Assembly (NCBI GenBank): GCA_030685235.1 | Contig: MU839141.1 | Location: 1-64,000 of the forward strand | DNA from: Copromyces sp. CBS 386.78 | Lineage: Eukaryota > Ascomycota > Sordariomycetes > Sordariales > Sordariaceae | Length of the DNA stretch: 64,000 bases | Direction of reading: 5' to 3' | Shown here: positions 47,992-59,053 of the stretch, in pieces | How positions within the stretch are numbered: position 1 is the stretch's first letter | Layout: each line of letters starts with the position of its first letter | Translations under genes and position numbers: made by a program | Notes under the pieces: model-generated | Told to the model about the DNA's origin: nothing | Databases searched by the model: none | Seen by the model: only the letters and a program-made list of their open reading frames with translations

Positions 47992-50435
47992 CTAAGACAG
48001 CGAAACGTCTCCCAATGTTGTAGACTGCTGCGTCTGCATGGCAATCACAAGCTCCGTCAACCGGTCAATCTTGGCAGCCAGATCTGCGATCCGCACCTCG
48101 ACATCCGTCGCCCGCTCCGTATAAGCTGCGTCCTCCTGAGCTTCCTCGGCCTGCCGCGCCTGGTTGACAGAAATGCGCCGCTCCATCGACGACATGCCCG
48201 GCCGCCCCTGCGCCGCCTGGTGGTCGCTCTGCAGAGACGTGATCGATCTACGGCCACGCATCTCGCGTCGCGGACCCGCGAGCTTCCTCATCATCGCCGG
48301 GCTGGCAATGGGCACCCCGTGCGGCGGCGCCTTGACTGCGCTGTAGGTGGCGCCCTTGAGAGAGGTTCCCCTAATCCACTCGTAAATGGCGATGACAAAG
48401 ACGATGGGCAGGTGGGTGGCCTTGAGAAGGATGATGCGAGCCCGACGGAACTTATCGTCGGAGGGCAAAAACAGGCGGAGCGGTCGGAAGATGACGAGAG
48501 CCAGCAGGTTGAATGGCGGGTAAAAGTGCGTGAGTCGGTTGCTAGTCGACGCTTCGAGCACGTAGATACTGTAGACGAAGAGGTACTCCTCCCGGGCGTG
48601 CGTGATGACGCGTGAGAAGCTGTTGGAGAGCATACCGGTGAGTGAACCCATCAGCAAGATGGAGCTGAGCATGACGAAGAGGATCATGAGTGGTGGCCCG
48701 AAGACGGGATCGATCTTGCGCATGATGTCGAATCCTACAAAGGTCGAGCCGAAGAAAATCTTGGTAAGGAACCAGGTCATGTCTCTCAGCGGGAACGAGT
48801 CACGCCCGACCAGGGAGAAGGTCGTGAGGAAGCCGAGATAGATGATGACGACCAGAACCATGAACTTGACAAAGTCCTTTGCCATCTCCTTGAGGCAAGG
48901 GATAAGAGTGCCCCAGTACGGGCTCAAGCTGAGGATGGAGCAGACGCGAGGGACCATGAAAAGAGCTTCCAAGGCAAGTACATCGAACGCCAGATCTATG
49001 AGCTCTTCATTTTGCGTTCTAAGGCCAATGATTCCTGTGAAGATGAGTAATGAGTATGCCGCGTTAAAAGGAGGATATGGGTCCTACTTACGCAGCACCA
49101 TATATGTGAAGCCAATAGCCATGATTGCCATATCGAAGATGTTCTGGTAGATTAGTTAGCACAAGAGGAGTCATCTAAAAGGTATGGAAGGAAACAGAGA
49201 GCACTACACTTACCCAAATATCAGCAGCGTAGAAGATGGATCCAGCATCAATCCATTCACTCAACTCGTCGTAAGAAAAGGCAGCCAGCCACAGGTAAAG
49301 AAAAATTTCGAGGGGCGTGATTCGGGTTGGATGTCGTTCAACGAGGACAGCGTAGTAGAGAAACAGGAAACTGGCAAAGAAAACGACCTCAAATGACTTG
49401 AGATATTTGGGAACCCGAAGGCGAGAAAAGGGGTCAGCTGTACGTGGGTTGTAGAACCGTGGTTTCTTTTCTGTGTGAACGGATAAGTTGTCCCAGAATA
49501 CGATATCGCCGTTCCAAATACCGGTGATGATTTTCTGAACGACATTCTGACTAAGGAATCGTTTCGCATCTGCAATGGCGGCAATCTCCAGGGCGTTCAA
49601 GTTGATGAATGGGGCGGTCGGGTCTTCCTCGTCATTGCTATCGGCCTCGCCAGTCATACTCATGGTGAGGCGTGTGAGAGACTGGAGCAAGAGGTTCCTC
49701 CGCTTGTTACCCGTCGGATTGTTGGGGAGCTCATGTTTTCGTCTTGGGTTTGCCATGGACTCAGTCCACGCGCGCGCAATGAGAGGACTATGCTCGTTGG
49801 CTTGCGAAGTCTCCTCCTCATCGCTCTGACGGTTAGTCTCCAGTGCTGGATCTGGGATTTCGTACAGACAATAGTCAACAGCCTCTCGCTCGGAAAGGTG
49901 AGTGAGAAGACGCCAAGCGGCAATCTCGCAACCGCTGGCTCTGGCATCATTCAGGCCCTTATCCTCAGTGATGGCGCCATAGTGCCATTTTAGTGCGCTA
50001 TAGATAACATATTAGAACAAATTCGCAGGCAGATAGTTAGAGAGGCATACATACAGCAAAGCATTCACAATGGCTGGATGGTCGCAGTTCAGGACCAAGT
50101 GGTCGACGAGGTGCCGCAAACAGTCTCCAGCAGCCGTAGTACGGAGTTGCTCGAACGTTGACGACAACCGAATATTTTCGGCGATATATCTGAAGAGGAG
50201 TTCCGTGTCAGGTACTCTGGTGATAGTGGCTTGTAGGCATGTTGGCTCACAAGGAGAGCTTCTTTATGACAAGCCGAAAACTGTCATCGGCCTCGATATC
50301 AGGCATGTCGGGGAGCTCGTGGATCATGTTCGACATGGTGAGGGGACTTTTGAACTTGTAAGGCGAAGGAGTCCGAATCCCTTCTTCCCCTCCGGGCGGA
50401 GGCAAGCGCAGCGACCTGACGCGGATAACAGGCAT
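47992..50435 (-). CDS. TRP-like (YVC1-type) cation channel
   Basis: Five exons on the minus strand: 50,251-50,435, 50,055-50,216, 49,214-49,997, 49,092-49,143 and 47,992-49,034, giving 741 aa. The N-terminal half is a helical cytosolic linker (TFEQLRTTAAGDCLRHLVDH, then ALLALKWHYGAI). Six or so membrane helices follow: SFEVVFFASFLFLYYAVLV, PLEIFLYLWLAAFSY, NIFDMAIMAIGFTYMVL, LALEALFMVPRVCSIL, FMVLVVIIYLGFLTTF and LMILFVMLSSILLMGSL. The fifth and sixth bracket the probable pore loop. The tail ends in a coiled coil (VEVRIADLAAKIDRLTELV). YVC1 relatives release Ca2+ from the vacuole; here the location is inferred. The intron between exons 1 and 2 would be only 34 nt, so the extreme N-terminus is the least certain part. 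Confidence 0.87.
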
Positions 50436-51508
50436 CTACCGCAACCGACAAACGCCCCAACAGGCTAAAAGGATATGAGCAAAGATCAAGCCAAGGGTTT
50501 GGCGAGGTATGAAGCAATAAGTAGGATAGGAAAGAAAGAATATACTGAGGATGTATGAGGGCAAACTAGGTGAGGGCTGAGGAGGGGAAGTCGATCCATG
50601 TGGAGGTGAAGACGGAGAGTTCCACCCATCATGACGATCCGGCGGGAGATGTCCGGGCGCCGAGGAGGAGGCGCCCGAGGCTGGTGGTCACGATCCCCAA
50701 AAGGGAAGGCTAGTAGGTAGACGGAAGCCACTAAGTCGCTACAAAATAGCGGGGTGTAGGTCAGTTGGGCCCTGTACGGCGGTAACGGACCCCCTGCAAA
50801 CTTTATTGTGCTGGGCTTCCCTTGAGTGGGTGCCTGGACCCCCGCAGCGTGAACCCCCCGCCTGGCCCCTTGCAACCCGCTCGCTTCAGATCGTTCAATT
50901 TTTTTGTCCTTCCCAACACCACCTCGTGATTCGTCTCTTGGACAAATCAACTCGATAACGGAACACACGGCGTCGAGCGACCTGTCTCGATTGGGTGCAC
51001 CGTTTCATCCTTTGAGGGAGCCAAATCATATCAAAATGGATGCCTCCTGACTCAAACAGGACACCAGCTGACTTTCATTGGTCGTACAATGTCATCATCG
51101 CACAAAGACATCGACAAGACTCGTCTGAAGGATGTGATCGACAATGGGATCCTTATAGCCGCTATTTCTACCACGGCCCCTTTATTTGTGTTACACCACC
51201 GGCAGCTTTGTTTACTTTCTCCCCAAGTGGGATCCGGACATGCCTCCTCCGACCTCAACGCCCGGGATAATATGGGGATGCTCATCTTCCACCATTGACA
51301 TCTGTGAACACGCTCGATGGACATTACACCCGAAGATCATTCCAAAACTTCCGTTGAGGGAGTAACATGGAGCTGTCGAAGATGATGGATATAAAAGTTG
51401 ACACTCGGTCACTTTTGGTCGGCGTTCCAGGCAGTCGTCTTTCTCTCTCGCAGTAACCAAGAGATACAACAGCCAAGTGTCAAGGAACCACCGCGTCGAT
51501 AATCCACG
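50436..51508. other. Divergent promoter region, channel gene and mannanase
   Basis: 1.07 kb between divergent starts. No gene-like frame. Both promoters must lie here. Confidence 0.55.
51390..51398 (+). promoter_or_regulatory. TATA box of the mannanase gene
   Basis: ATATAAAAG lies about 115 bp upstream of the ATG at 51,509, a normal position for a strongly inducible fungal secreted-enzyme gene. Confidence 0.55.
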
Positions 51509-52712
51509 ATGAAATCCGCATTCACGCTCGCCCTAAGCTTGCTATCGTTGGTCCAAGCTGCGCCTCCCACTGCGAATGGCACACGCTTCTCCATCGACGG
51601 CGAAACGCGGTACTTCGCCGGTACCAACTCGTACTGGATCGGCTTCCTGACCAACAACCGCGATGTCGACACCGTCCTAGACCACATCTCCTCCTCCGGA
51701 CTCAAGATCCTGCGCATATGGGGCTTCAACGACGTCACCGGCAAGCCAGCCTCCGGCACCGTGTGGTACCAGCTCCTCTCCTCGTCCGGCTCCCAGATCA
51801 ACACTGGTGCCGATGGCCTGCAACGCCTGGACTACGTCGTCCAGTCCGCCGAGAAGCGTGGTGTCAAGCTCATCATCAACTTTGTCAACAACTGGAGCGA
51901 CTACGGCGGCATGCCGGCCTACGTGACTGCTTTCGGGGGCTCCCAGGAGAGCTGGTATACCAACAGTCGGGCACAGGCGCAGTACAAAGCATACATTGCT
52001 GCTGTTGTCAAGCGCTATATCAACTCGTCCGCTGTCTTTGCCTGGGAGCTGGCGAACGAGCCCCGCTGCAAGGGATGTAGCACTGATGTCATCTACAAGT
52101 GGGCAACTGACATCTCGGCCTACATCCGCAGCCTGGATCGCAACCACATGATCACCCTCGGAGATGAAGGGTTTGGACTTCCTGGGGCGACGAGCTATCC
52201 GTATCAAACCAGCGAGGGCGTGGATTTTATCAAGAATCTTGCGATTAAGGATTTGGATTTTGGCACTTTCCACTTCTATCCGCAAAGCTGTACGTAACTT
52301 GAAACTCCCATGTCAGGGAATCAACACTGATCGTGACCATTCTTAGGGGGTTTGGGCAATGCCGCCGGTGCAGCTTGGATCAAAGACCATGCTTCGGCTT
52401 GCAAGAAAGCTGGGAAGCCTTGTCTATTTGAGGAGTGTAAGTGGAATGTTGCGAGCCAGTCTGATTTGCAGGTAGCTAACGAATGCTCTTCTTCCAGACG
52501 GCACCTCAACCGATCATTGCACCATCGAGCGACCCTGGCAACAAGCTTCCCTCCAAGCTGCCACGGAGGGCATGGCAGCTGACTTATTTTGGCAATGGGG
52601 GGATACACTGAGCACTGGGCAGACACACAATGATGGGAACACGATCTATTATGGGTCAGCCGATGCCACTTGCTTGATCACCGAGCATGTCAGGGCCATC
52701 AACTCCCTCTAG
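51509..52712 (+). CDS. GH5 family endo-beta-1,4-mannanase, secreted
   Basis: Three exons: 51,509-52,289, 52,347-52,436 and 52,498-52,712, giving 361 aa. A signal peptide ([17 protein letters not shown]) leads directly into the catalytic domain, with no carbohydrate-binding module. GH5_7 landmarks are present: [22 protein letters not shown], the acid/base Glu in [10 protein letters not shown] (E184), [10 protein letters not shown] rebuilt across intron 1, and the nucleophile Glu in CLFEEYG (about E290) rebuilt across intron 2. The last block [19 protein letters not shown] is typical of fungal mannanases. It cleaves beta-1,4-mannan or glucomannan in plant cell walls. An esterase gene lies 451 bp downstream in the same direction. 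Confidence 0.94.
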
Positions 52713-53162
52713 ATGTGTCGCCGTGGCTCCGTACTCGGATGTGCAAAATAGACCATCCGCAGGTTTCTTCGGAATAATACCGTGGTTGATGATAGCACAG
52801 CGCTCAACTAGACGCGTGTTTAGCTGAAACTGAGCCGTGACTACCGAGGGTGTTCACTCGCCTTACTCGGGTAGACCAATCATGGGCGGAGGGTTGATGA
52901 ATGAGCATTCCTCAGGGGGTGAGACGGCTGCGAGCTGGGAATGTTGTCAAAATTTGATACTCGTTCTGGCCACCCAATTTGTTCGGTGGCTGTTTTGTTG
53001 ATAGCTGTAAACTAATCAGCACTCCACGATGCCCTCATCTGCGCGCACCTAGAGGTATATAAGCAGTAAGTTCGTGATGATGGTAAAGGCCACCTCAGCT
53101 CAGCAACTCGGAACACATCCGAATCACCTCATCCCACACTCTTTACCAAAAAAAAAACCAAC
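52713..53162. other. Spacer and promoter of the esterase gene
   Basis: 450 bp without coding signal. TATATAAG at 53,056-53,063 sits about 100 bp before the next ATG and is its probable TATA box. Confidence 0.55.
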
Positions 53163-54075
53163 ATGGTGGCGACCATCCGACTTCTCAGCGGCCTTGTAGG
53201 CTCACTCAGCCTCCTTTCTCAAGCTTCTGCTGAGCCACTGATCCAAGATCAAGTTCGCATCATGGCCCTAGGTGACTCCATCACCGGCAATCCAGTTCGT
53301 TTCCCCCTCCCCCTCCTTCTCTCGCCTCTTTAACCACAACATTACATACTAACAAACCCCACAGGGCTGCTGGCGCGCCCTCCTCTCCCGCAAGCTCAAC
53401 GCCACCAACATTGACCTCCCCCTCCCCTACTCCCAAATCCGGTTCGTCGGCACCCAACCGGAACCGCCACAACCGCGTCCCTACTGCGGCTACGGCGCCG
53501 CCTACGACTGGCCTCACGAAGGACACGGCGGTTATCTCGCGACTTACATCGCCCAAGCCACCGTGCCCATCCCCGACGCCCTCCCCAACACACCCCTAAC
53601 ACAACCCCTCCTCCAGTCCTGGCTCCGCAACCCTCGAGTTTCTCGTCCCGACCAGCCTGTCGACATCATCCTCATGCACCTGGGCACCAACGACATCTGG
53701 CAGAACCGCACCAAGGAGGACATCGTCGCCGCCTACAGCGTGCTCCTCAACCAGATGCGCGCCGTTAACCCGCGCGTGCGCCTCTTAGTGGCCCAGATCT
53801 TGCCGATGGAACCCGCTAACTGCCCTGGTTGCGCGGCGAAAGTGCAGCAGCTGAACCAGTATATTTCTGTGTGGGCGCAGGTCGTGAACAGTCAAGTTAA
53901 TCCTAATGTCAGGCCTGTAAGGCTGGTCGATCAGTACACGGGTTTCAACGCGACGAGGTACACGACTGATGGGGTGCATCCTAATGCGAGGGGGGATGAA
54001 GCTATTGCGCAGAGGTGGTTGGGGAGTGTGTTGGAGGCTGTCGAGGCGGTTGTGGATGAGAGGTTGTTGCCTTGA
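53163..54075 (+). CDS. Secreted GDSL/SGNH esterase, CE3-like
   Basis: Two exons: 53,163-53,294 and 53,365-54,075, giving 280 aa. A signal peptide ends near SQASAEP. SGNH blocks are complete: block I MALGDSITGNPGCW with nucleophile Ser39 (spanning the intron), the Gly in block II within GHGGYLA, block III LGTNDIW (Asn153), and block V DGVHPNARG with Asp246 and His249. GYLATYI and the DGVHPN spacing match carbohydrate esterase family 3 acetyl-xylan esterases, which remove acetyl groups from plant polysaccharides. The intron donor GTTCGT is weaker than usual, but the acceptor, the branch site ACTAAC and frame continuity support it. It pairs naturally with the mannanase upstream. Confidence 0.92.
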
Positions 54076-55484
54076 GGGGATGGGTAGTTTCAGGCTTGAG
54101 GAGGTGCGGATGGTAGGATTTGATAATGGTGAGGAGGAGGAGGAGGAGGAGGATGGACGACAGAGGGCCCTGTGGGTTCAGTCCTTTCTTAGTTTTGAGG
54201 AAGATGATTCGTCTTGTCTGGCCTGAATGGGTTGTAGAGAATCGGGGTAAGGTAGTTACTTTTCGTTTGGCACCGTTTTGTTTTTTCAAAGCAAGTGGAA
54301 ATATGATATCTGTTTGTTTTCCTCGATAAGCCGCCTTCGTTCTGTTAGAGATGATCCATAAATGGGAGGAATTTGCCGTAACTAACGCTTGTATCACGCA
54401 GCCAGCAATATCTTTCCACGCTTCAGGAATGTGAGAAACCCGCCTTCGGATGAACCATGTTAACTATGTTGGAATGATCACAGTTATAGTTCATCTGAAG
54501 TCTATACTGGCAACGATGATGGGCGAGGTGGTGGGGTACGTAGACGGAGGCGCTGCAGACGGGAGCTTGACCACCGGGCACCGCAAGTTTAGATAAAAGG
54601 GAAAGCGCGATAGACAGCCGCCGAGCGGGACGGGATTCAACGCCGTTGGCTGCTGGAACTACTCCCTTGTCTCGCAGACAAGACAAGCTTTGGTTCAAGG
54701 ATCATGATATGAGCGATCGATCATGAGGGAAAAAAAGCAATTCAAGGAGAGCAGCTTGGGACCTTGGTCTGTAATTAGAGACTATACTGTGCTATTAGGG
54801 AAAAATGGCTGGTCTACTTGGGGAAATGTATTGGAGGGCGTGCGCGGCAAAAGGCTATTATAGTTCAGTCGCGTCTTAAACTTTACGGAAAAGTTGCTTC
54901 TAGTCGCCAAAGACAAGTTAATAGATTGTATCGTTCATAGCGCATTATGAGACGAGACAGCGAAAGATTAAAGACTTGGGACAAAGGCGTAAGAATTACA
55001 TTATAGCCCCTGAAAGTTTGTTAGTCTGGTTCTTGCCCCATATTTTCTTACAAGGGGTGACAGCCAGGACAGGTCTATCTACGCTATCTGATTGGCTCAA
55101 ATCGCAAGGTTGAGAACGAGTTGACAGCACATTTCAGCAATTCTCACACACACTCTCTCTCTTTATTTCGCCAGCTCATGGACCAGAATCACCCAAATCA
55201 CCAGTATCAATCATCCCCACCTTCTACCTTATAATGGGTAAAGCTAGAGGGCATTCACAGCGTACTTGCAGGGCATTTGCAGGGCATTTGCAGCGGCCTG
55301 CCTTGTCGAAAACCCTGTATGTACCGAGCTAACGAACTTACCAGGGCTCAAGTGTAGTCATTTACGATGCCTCAATTGGGGTTAATAGTGGGGGGAGCTG
55401 TCGCGAGCAAGTAAAAGGTACTGTCAATTGGCTCTCACCCGGCATTCAGCTGGCACACAGCTTAACGTTGAAACTTAGCACGTG
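54076..55484. other. Intergenic region without recognised gene
   Basis: Only short frames. A small direct repeat of GGGCATTTGCA occurs near 55,270-55,295. The segment leads into MITE copy 2. Confidence 0.5.
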
Positions 55485-55722
55485 CTAGTCTCATTCACTC
55501 AGCCACCTCCGCTCGGACCATCGCAGTCTTGGAATTCCTTGCGGGACCAAATGAGGGACATCCACCCCACCCCAACTAATCACGATGTCACACTATTTGA
55601 ACCCGCAGGTTCCAAGCCACGCGCCACATGCTCTGCTGTGGCAGCTGAAAAGCGGAGCGGATCCGCGGGAGAAAAAAATGGGGGCTAACAATTTAGAGAG
55701 CGTCGTTGTTATGAGAGACTAG
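55485..55722. mobile_element. MITE family X, copy 2
   Basis: A 238-bp element with the same CTAGTCTC/GAGACTAG ends as 13,487-13,714, in the opposite orientation. It is flanked by the 6-bp repeat CACGTG (55,479-55,484; 55,723-55,728), different from copy 1's TATTGA, so the two are independent insertions. It has no coding capacity. Confidence 0.87.
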
Positions 55723-55728
55723 CACGTG

Positions 55729-56179
55729 CGCTCTTAATTTCTCTAACTAGCTTGGTAATGTTTCTTTTAATAAACTTTTCTCTTTAAAATATCTTTAGTT
55801 ATTAATTTAATATATTTATTCTATTTGTAAAGTAATTTTAAGTAAGTTCAATAAAATATTTTTTTATCTATATATAACTATAGAACACTCCTTTTATTAG
55901 TCTTTCTACACGTTTTTCTTTAACATATAATGCTACAGCAAAACGCTTCTTCCAACCTTGTCATACACTTCTCTAAATATTATTTCTTTCCAACGCTCGC
56001 ATACGCGCGCGTATATTTGAGCATTTCATCAACTCTTCTTCAATCATTATCATTTGATCTTTCTCAAAGGCTGATAGTAGTAAAAGAGCGCAATTGCTCA
56101 TTTACGATCGCCCTACGCCGCAATCGAGAGGATACAATAACCCAACTGGGAAGGCGGTCTATTTCCATCCTAAATCGCC
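55729..56179. other. AT-rich leader region
   Basis: A sharp AT-rich patch (about 55,735-55,930) next to the MITE, then a CT-rich stretch to the ATG at 56,180. It likely holds the promoter of the following gene. Confidence 0.5.
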
Positions 56180-59053
56180 ATGGCTGAGAACTTGCGACTT
56201 CCAACCTTTCAATTACCAGACGTGGATACGTTCCGGATTCCGACTCTCGAAGGACTGGACTACGCTTCTACCAGCGGCTTCGCTTTTACTCCAATATCGC
56301 CTTTCAAAGGACGTGCGGCATCCTCAAACCCGGCTATTTCGGCTGCGACTACAGCTGTCCAGACCAGTGCTGATGAAAGCCAGTCAGGCTCGGATTCCAG
56401 CTCGGGTACCGACAGTGATAGTGCACAGAGCAGCGCCGAAGAGGACAGCGCCGAAGAGGACAGTGCCGAAGAGGACAGTGCCGAAGAGGATAGCGCCGCC
56501 GAGGGTAGTGTCGCCGAGGGTGACGAGGCTCTTGGCAGCGAGGCTGACACCAACGAAATCGAGAGCTATTTACGCGATCTCGACGGCAACAACGTCGAGG
56601 GTCGTCATGTTGGCGGTGACAGCGACAATGACGACAACGGCGACGGCGACAGTGGCGACGATGCCGATAGCGACGACATAGACGGGGGCCAGCTCATCTT
56701 TGAGTCCGACCACGAGCCCAGCCCGGAGTACGACCGAGCGGCCAACCATGGATTCGGCCACAATACTGACAAAGAGCTCGAGCCGGCTCAGATCCTTAGT
56801 GATATTGTAGTTCCCCAAGTGGTCGGGGACCTGAGAGTCAATCCCTCGCAGCCCGCTGCTACCCCTACCCCTACCAATATAGCCACAACCATCGCTGCTG
56901 CTGCGCCTACGTCGACAGTACCAAAGAAACGTAAGGCTGGTGGAGAATGGGATGAAGCTCGAAGAAAGCGAGTCTCCGAGGCCCTGAAACAACGATGGGC
57001 AGACGGCAGGATGGCCCATGTCCACGACATTCTGAGGAAACACAACGCCATCAAAGCGAAAGATGCGAAAAAGGCAAAAGGAGATGCTCTGGACACGCCG
57101 GCAGATCATCCATCTGCATCGGAGACTAAGCCCAAAGAGGAGATTCTGGACACCTCGGGAGGTCATCCATCAACCTCGGAGGCAAAAGCCCAAGAAGGTG
57201 CTCTTGACCCATCAGCACGTTATACGTCACTAGACGTAGCTGCTTCAGGTCGTGCATATCGCGAATGGGAGGTGAATGGCGTGCCGCATACAACGCATGG
57301 AGCCATCCTACCGGACGGGTACCAAGTCAGAGAGTCAATGGCATTGGATAAAGTACCTCCCGCTACTTCATCGTCAGTGCCGACGGGAGCCAGAGCCAGC
57401 ATGTGGGCATACGTGGAGCCGCTCCTGGCTAAGCATAGAGGGAAGGAGATGCCTCACGGTGGCTATGTCTACGAGTTGAGCATCTTGCCTCGAGTGAGGG
57501 AGCTAAATCCCAATTTCAAATGGCAGCGAGCGCATCCATTTACGGATACACATCCCAGGGACATATCGGCCGTCATTATCCAACTGACGGGAGAACCCGC
57601 TGCGACACCTTGCGACAAATGTAAAGAGGGCAGGGGCCCTTGGAATGGCTGCATCATGATCTCTTCCAAGGCGGCCGACACTCCTCTGGCAAACATATGG
57701 TCCTGCGCCAACTGCTTCTATCATTTTGGCCAGACATATTGCAGCCACAAATCCTGGGGCGCAGAGAGGTCTCAGCGTATCTTGAGGTCGAGGGGCAAGT
57801 CCGTTGGCAATATCCAAGCCATAATGCGTTCCAACACTGGCCAGTCAAAGCCGCAGTCAAGAGCCTCAAAGTCATTGGCAGATCATACCCCCGAGCTACA
57901 AGGCGAGTCTGCTGGAGCCACAACCCATAGCCGAGACGAAGTTTCCCTCCAGGCATACGATGAGGACAAACCCGAGTCCGACAACCAGCCCCTGCCTCCA
58001 AACAACTACAAAAGGGATTACGAACTCACCAAGTCTACCTCTACTGTCCATCTAACTGAGGACCAAAAGAGGCTTTGGAACTATATCAAGCCCCACCTCG
58101 CCTTCACTAATGAGGTTCCAGAGGTAGGCTACATCAAGGAGCTCCTTTCGCTCCCACGGGTTCGCGACCTCGTACTCCCCCTTAGTGAGCCCTTCGCTGA
58201 GAAGCACACTCGCGACATCGCCGCCCTAATCATCCAAGTCACAGGAGAGGTGCTGGACCTCCCATGCACGCGCTGCCGCCGGGAGCAAGGGCCTTTGTTC
58301 AAGGGTGGCTGCGTCGCCATCAAGACCACCGCCCACCCGGAAGCCAGGAGGGTGTACCAGGGCTGCGCCAATTGCACCTATGACAGCAAGGGGGGTGCAT
58401 GCTCACGCGGCAAAGGGATTCCTCTACGACCTCAGCCGCCTTTCCCGCCGAAGACCCCCAATACCAATAAGAGTACGGATGGTGTTTGGTTGAACAGAGG
58501 AAGAGCGGGAGGGGGCGGGCCTTGGGCGCTAGCTCATGCAGCTCCGCGGCCTCAAAGGCAGGCGGCGGCGGTTACGACTTCGACTTCGCTTGTCTCGGCT
58601 GGCGATGTCCAGTCGGCGGATATGTTTGATATGGAGCAGTGGGAGATGGCGCCTGGTCGGATACTCAAGTCGAAGAGTGATAAACCTATTGGTAAGTTAT
58701 GCCCATATTCCCTATCATTCACCTATCAATTGCTGACCTACTACTCTGCAGGATTTGCCTACTCCAAAGCCTTCCTCTCAACCGGCCACACGGTCCCAGT
58801 CTGCAACGATGTGCAGTTCCAGGTCAAAACCATCCACACCGGCAAGACCATCACCATGGACCCAGACGACGGCCAGACCCGACTCGTTTCGATTGCAACC
58901 GGCAAGTTGCGGGTGAAGGTTGGGGACGAGCCGGAGGTCATGATTGGCCAGCACGGCATGTTCAGGATTGAGCCAGGTCAAACGTGCACGATCGAGAACC
59001 GCGTTTATGTGGATGCTACTGTGCATGTCACGCATCTGGCGGGTTATTTCTGA
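56180..59053 (+). CDS. Double-DUF3716 protein with CENP-C-like cupin tail
   Basis: Two exons, 56,180-58,691 and 58,752-59,053, giving 937 aa. The 60-bp intron has a GTAAGT donor, a TGCTGAC branch and a CAG acceptor. It is a multiple of three without a stop, so unspliced mRNA would also translate. Order: a Ser/Asp/Glu acidic region (about 70-190, with SAEED repeats); a basic segment (about 247-280, PKKRK then RRKRVSEALKQRW); a first Cys-rich DUF3716-like domain (about 407-520: PCDKC, CANC, then CSHK); a second copy (about 632-746: PCTRC, CANC, then CSRG); and a final domain (about 838-937) with TGKLRVKVGDEPEVMIGQHG and FRIEPGQTCTIENRVY. That final domain is cupin-like and resembles the Mif2/CENP-C C-terminal fold. 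A nuclear, chromatin-linked role is inferred. No matching architecture is known to me. Confidence 0.83.
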   Translation: MAENLRLPTFQLPDVDTFRIPTLEGLDYASTSGFAFTPISPFKGRAASSNPAISAATTAVQTSADESQSGSDSSSGTDSDSAQSSAEEDSAEEDSAEEDSAEEDSAAEGSVAEGDEALGSEADTNEIESYLRDLDGNNVEGRHVGGDSDNDDNGDGDSGDDADSDDIDGGQLIFESDHEPSPEYDRAANHGFGHNTDKELEPAQILSDIVVPQVVGDLRVNPSQPAATPTPTNIATTIAAAAPTSTVPKKRKAGGEWDEARRKRVSEALKQRWADGRMAHVHDILRKHNAIKAKDAKKAKGDALDTPADHPSASETKPKEEILDTSGGHPSTSEAKAQEGALDPSARYTSLDVAASGRAYREWEVNGVPHTTHGAILPDGYQVRESMALDKVPPATSSSVPTGARASMWAYVEPLLAKHRGKEMPHGGYVYELSILPRVRELNPNFKWQRAHPFTDTHPRDISAVIIQLTGEPAATPCDKCKEGRGPWNGCIMISSKAADTPLANIWSCANCFYHFGQTYCSHKSWGAERSQRILRSRGKSVGNIQAIMRSNTGQSKPQSRASKSLADHTPELQGESAGATTHSRDEVSLQAYDEDKPESDNQPLPPNNYKRDYELTKSTSTVHLTEDQKRLWNYIKPHLAFTNEVPEVGYIKELLSLPRVRDLVLPLSEPFAEKHTRDIAALIIQVTGEVLDLPCTRCRREQGPLFKGGCVAIKTTAHPEARRVYQGCANCTYDSKGGACSRGKGIPLRPQPPFPPKTPNTNKSTDGVWLNRGRAGGGGPWALAHAAPRPQRQAAAVTTSTSLVSAGDVQSADMFDMEQWEMAPGRILKSKSDKPIGKLCPYSLSFTYQLLTYYSAGFAYSKAFLSTGHTVPVCNDVQFQVKTIHTGKTITMDPDDGQTRLVSIATGKLRVKVGDEPEVMIGQHGMFRIEPGQTCTIENRVYVDATVHVTHLAGYF
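56432..56521 (+). repeat. 15-bp minisatellite coding SAEED, 6 units
   Basis: Six in-frame 15-bp units: four AGYGCCGAAGAGGAY followed by two diverged units giving SAAEG and SVAEG. Confidence 0.95.
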
